Source: Zygnema cylindricum (lineage: Eukaryota > Streptophyta > Zygnematophyceae > Zygnematales > Zygnemataceae). Taken from it: a DNA stretch of 24,234 nt. Position numbers and translations under genes: made by a program. Below the pieces are notes generated by a model that saw nothing but the letters and a program-made list of their open reading frames with translations, had not been told where the DNA came from and did no database searches. Of the stretch, positions 20,106-24,234 are shown one piece after another; positions within the stretch are counted from its first letter, which is position 1; each line of letters opens with the position of its first letter. The stretch is taken from positions 132,061-156,294 of the forward strand of contig JBBHKE010002967.1 of assembly GCA_037447655.1 (NCBI GenBank). The letters run 5' to 3'.

Positions 20106-21161
20106 TAACAATATTTTTTGCTTTGTGAAGCAATATCGGAGATACGTACCATCCAACTGGTCCAAGCCGTGGTTATCTACACATATGAACACTGTGCGTG
20201 GCGACGTTCACGTATCTGATGAGCCTTCCATGCATCCGCATGAGCATGACGGAAAGCGTCCATATGCCACCCGTATGCCGTAATACGTGTGTAATGTACG
20301 TTGCTGATGTACAATTTTCAGTTGCATTGTGTTTCTCGCAGTCGTACAGCAATCTCCACCTACCGAAGTTTGCAGTCACCTGCCAATCAGTCTCAACGAT
20401 AACACTCGCCGTATTAATATGATAAATTGTTTTTTTTTTACATGAAATGGGCAGATACCAACATGTTTTTGTATTTTTGTTTTTCTTCCTTAAACCTAGA
20501 AATCGATGATCCCACTGCCAAACACGGCAAACAATTGGGGACTTCGCCCTTGCCCAATATTCTTGCCCAAATGTTGTTGCTGGATATTCGTGTCAAGTAT
20601 TTGCCAGACCCTAACATTCTTCACTGAAGGAATTTGGTGACTGTAGTTTATAATTGTCACTCCTTTTTTTGCACGATATCTGGAAATGACGTGGATTCAT
20701 AATAAAAAATGGCTAAATGTGATACACAAGGCCATTTTCACAACGTCAGAACAGAACAGAAACATAACCGCCATATATTTACAGCAAACCACCATAGTAT
20801 GTTTCCTTGCAACATAATTCAACGAAACACAATTAGTGTTGAACGATCCACGCAGGTTTTCTACCTCTCTGAATGTACCTTCCATAACCATTAAAAGAGT
20901 ACTTGTGACAATCTTTTGAAGTACAAGGAGAGGTCTAGGATACCACTATACTTCGTTATCTGTTGTTTACGAAAAGCACGGAAGACCCACAATCGATCAG
21001 AAAATCGCATGGACCATACTTAAGAGACTCTCCTCTAACACCATCGTGTTGTTGAAATAAGAACCCAAACTTGGTATTGGTTCGCAGAAATTGACCTGTC
21101 CACAATTCTGATATTCACATTCCATCTGTTCTCCCTTAAACAGTTGACTTGAGACCCTCAA
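20106..21161. other. Downstream flank of PEX14, probably including its 3' UTR
   Basis: The part nearest 21161 should be the 3' UTR of the minus-strand PEX14 gene. I found no clear polyadenylation signal and no other gene. Confidence 0.4.
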
Positions 21162-23968
21162 TCAAGGAGCGATAACTTCATCTGCATGAGGCCCTTCTGC
21201 CTCAGTGATCCCTTGATCCTTTTTCTCTTCCTCCTTAGAAAAATCAGCAAAACCGGAATTAACGTCCTCCACAGCTCGTACAGACTCGCCATGACCCTCG
21301 GAGTGGTACAGACCATCCTCGATCGGAGACTGCTCAGGGCCTACAGACGCAGATTGTAAAATATTTTGCTTTTCAGACTCTCCTCCTCCTCCTCCTGCTC
21401 CTCCTACTGCTGCTGCTGCTCCTCTAATCTCCATCTTTTCTGAAGGTTGTTGTCGAATCGCAGCGGCAGCTTCAGGCAAAACCGGAAGAGGGACCGGAGG
21501 AGGGACCCATCCAGAAGACGGCCCGCTTGATCTCGCAGGCAAAAAGTTTTCGTGACTGAAACTGTTCCCATTGGAGATAGAACTCGATTGTTTCTGTCCA
21601 TCAACATCACTTGCCTCTGTAATAACCACTCGGTGCGAGGGAGCCGGTGGGCGAGCGTTGTTGCCCACTGTATACTGTGGAGAAGTGACAGAAGTGCCAT
21701 AGGAAGATGATGAACCACCAACGGAAGACTGAGGAGGACCACCGCCTCGTTTTTGCCACCACATAGTTGAGTCAGTTGTATCTGTATTTGTTGGAGTAGA
21801 CATATTTGTTGCTGATGTTTGCCAGCCATTTGCCGAGTTGGGTGTTCGCTCCCAAGGCTGAGAGACACATCATGAGAAGAAATATATGAGAAAAAATAAT
21901 AGAGGCACATATGGGGGAATCATGCAAGCCCTGTAACTGGCGTTACCGCTGCAGTAATTGAAGTAATCGTACAGAAAACGGAACGATTTAAAAAAAAAAA
22001 ACATTTTCCGTGTACGATTTTGGCAATTACTGGCCAGTATCGATATTAATCGCATACATATAATTACCATAAAAGTCAAGCACTTCATCAATGAACATAA
22101 TAAACAAATCCACATTCATGTGAAAAACTTACCACAACTAAGATATTCTAACGACATTGGCAGTTTTTCCCTGCTACATCTGACTGTGACTATAATACTC
22201 TCAGAAATATCATCAGTCACGCTGTCGCAATCCATAATGTCTATAAGCTAAGGCTATCAAATACAGGAAAATTACGCTATCAAATAGTACCCATAAAACG
22301 AAAGTATATTTCAATAGTGTAAGTTCACTATCGTATGAGTTGGGTCCAGAAAACGATACCTTTAGTCTGGGTTTCAGCTGAGGCTCGGATGGAGGCCTTG
22401 TGGGATCAGGTGGTTTATCATTAATGTCCTGCATTAAAACCCACTCAAATAAACTACTTTGCCATAAATGCATATGAAACGTCTGTAAAAGGTCAACATT
22501 CATAAAGTTAACAAGATTGGGAAAAGGCAAGACTTCTCACTTGAATGCCCGGTGGCTTTTCGCCTTTTTGAACCATCTCCAACACCTGCAAAAGGCAACT
22601 CCTTATACTTTTTTATGCAATGATATTACGTTATGCATTCCATTAGCCCACCACAAACGAATACACTTAAGGTTCAACTAATCACCATCTTGTGGGACCA
22701 TAAAACGAGCTAAAAAAACCGGGGTCAAATCCTACCCTGATAACTAACCTACATGGTCTCCATGCATTTTGATGCCTCTAATGTGAACCTATTTCAGACA
22801 AGTTTAGCAGTGCAGTTCTGGAACAATGTGCAGTTTCAACAAACGCCTCATTGTGAAAAATAAAGAATGAAAGTAGCTCTTGGGCAGATAAGAAGAAGGA
22901 AAATAAATACAAGCCAAATGCCTAGAGTCAAAAAATGGACAACCTTAATGTGACAAATGGGAACATATATAATTAACAGCACTTTACACACTTCGTTGAC
23001 TGTGAGACTACCTGTGCAGCGACCTAGTGGCCCAGCTGCTCCTTCTGTAACACATGTTAAAAAGCTCCGCATGAAAGGAATGAAAAAAAAGGAGGAACAA
23101 ACATGATACCGAAAAAGTACTACAGACATTACCTCCATATATGATTTCGAGTGAGGTGCCTCATCAATACTATTGCTTGTTCCTGAAAACATTCAGCATG
23201 CACACTATCAGCATCGAATTAATTCAGATATTCCTCCACTCAGTTTCTAGAAGAGAGGTGAGATGCCATGGATCAATTAGAAACGTGCTTAGAAACTGGC
23301 AACATTCTTTTCTACATCAAACCAATAAAACGGCAAAAGCCAAAAGAACACAAAGTCGCGAAAAGGCATTACGACAATGGCAACTAACAAAGTGGCAAGT
23401 GGCAACAAGGCAAAATGGCCAAGTGGCAAAATGGCTACAAGGTTGCATCCAACCTGTAGCAGGTTGGCTAGATACTTGCCCTCCAATTCCAGACCCATAG
23501 CGCATCTGCAAACGCAGCCCCAGCAGCAAACTCGGTGGTTAAAAAAAAAGAAAAAAAGCCACACAGCAAAAAACACTGCAGTATTAAACATGAAAGCCAG
23601 CCTCATAAAAACCTGAGAGAGAAACGAGGAAATGCTACAATATCAATTGAAACAAGACCATGTAACCACGAAATTGATAAAGAGGACAGCTATCCTCCTA
23701 CTACCAACGAAGCAAACACTCACTGCCTGACTTGCTGAAGGCAAAGATGATGCAGATGATGGCGACATCATCAATTGTCCATTGCCGTTGCTTTCTAACC
23801 CAAGTCCAGAGCTCGATACTGGTCCCGGGACTGTCTTTGGCTTCACAGCTTGAATTGCTTCTTGCATCACATGCTTAAATTCTGCCAACTCAGACTTGAG
23901 CCCAATTCGCTGGCCAGGAGAAGCATGACCAGAAAATTCACTAAGCGTGCTGGCAAAAGTACGCAATT
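21162..23968 (-). CDS. PEX14: Peroxisomal docking protein PEX14, C-terminal six exons
   Basis: PEX14 sits in the peroxisomal membrane and docks the receptor PEX5 with its matrix-protein cargo. Exons on the minus strand, all phase-consistent: 23968-23724 (ELRTFASTLSEFSG...), 23505-23454, 23182-23133 (ends APHSKSYME), 22585-22541 (VLEMVQKGEKPPGIQ), 22428-22360 (DINDKPPDPTRPP...RLK), 21857-21162 (PWER... to TGA). About 384 residues are encoded here. The spliced order SKSYMEVLEMVQKGEKPP, DINDKPPDP, KPWE, MWWQK, WVPPPVPLPVLPEAAAAIR matches the conserved C-terminal blocks of plant PEX14. The last exon adds Ser/Gly/Ala-rich stretches and an acidic tail. The N-terminal PEX5-binding domain and membrane segment must lie beyond the right edge. 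Splice sites are GT-AG; the donor at 23453 (GTTGGA) is weak. Confidence 0.9.
23378..23435. repeat. Degenerate TGGCAA-rich repeat in a PEX14 intron
   Basis: Plus strand shows repeated TGGCAA / GGCAAAATGGC motifs, in the intron between 23454 and 23182 reading toward the acceptor's upstream side. It has no evident function. Confidence 0.6.
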
Positions 23969-24234
23969 CTGACAAAAAAGAAAGACATAGTGTGTGAGAC
24001 TTTGCCTGAAACAAGTATGGCTACATAAATTCTGCAGCGAAACGAGATGATGCCCAGGTCCGAAATTCTGGTAGAAAGACACAAAAGCAAGCAACATCAC
24101 CATGCCAAAGAATGCATGCATATGTGCCTGCTACGGCCCTAAAACCATTGACAAGTGTCGAAGCAAGAAGGTTTGCGGATCTAAACTCTCCACAGCAGTA
24201 AGACTTGCACATGCTAAAAAGCCCAGGGGGAGGG

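Noticed and set aside
21404-21910. 168-codon frame overlapping the last PEX14 exon
   Set aside because: Shadow of the real exon in another frame; it crosses the splice acceptor at 21858-21862.

Overview
This window comes from a nuclear genome, most likely a land plant. The right-hand gene has the plant-type C-terminal half of the peroxisomal docking protein PEX14, with short exons and canonical splice sites. The large retrotransposon uses a primer-binding site like the plant initiator-tRNA-Met type. I cannot name the species; nothing seen here is specific to flowering plants.

Layout. 1-852 (minus): the 5' part of an unrecognised protein-coding gene that runs off the left edge. 853-2003: intergenic. 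2012-4449: a non-autonomous hAT-type element with an 8-bp target duplication. It carries an internal ~63-67 bp tandem repeat, into which three smaller TA-flanked elements (A1, B, A2) have inserted; A1 and A2 form a large inverted repeat. 4458-4829: short repeats. 4830-12617 (minus): a complete-length but dead Ty3/gypsy LTR retrotransposon, with two 969-bp LTRs, a GGACC target duplication, PPT, PBS, a badly broken gag with three zinc knuckles, and an almost open pol. 12618-14736: no convincing gene. 14739-17873: a three-level nest. A TA-flanked element (D) contains a TTA-flanked element (F) that is one long hairpin, and F contains an 863-bp solo LTR with a GTAAA duplication. 17876-18934: repeats without a gene. 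18937-19490: another TA-flanked element (C). 19537-20097: a second, short hAT copy with its own 8-bp duplication; it preserves the empty site for the A-type insertions. 20106-21161: 3' flank and probable UTR. 21162-23968 (minus): the last six exons of PEX14.

Apart from the two edge genes, nearly everything recognisable is transposon. The most interesting material is the TA-flanked family (A1, A2, B, C, D) with terminal consensus CACCGYGNATCGNTATTAG and a shared internal AATAGTGTGGTGTACG block; the full-length hairpin element F; and the insertion order, which can be read because every layer keeps its own target duplication. The retrotransposon is informative too: its integrase has lost the catalytic Glu (Lys instead) two codons after an in-frame stop, and its LTR differences are clustered at the LTR ends.
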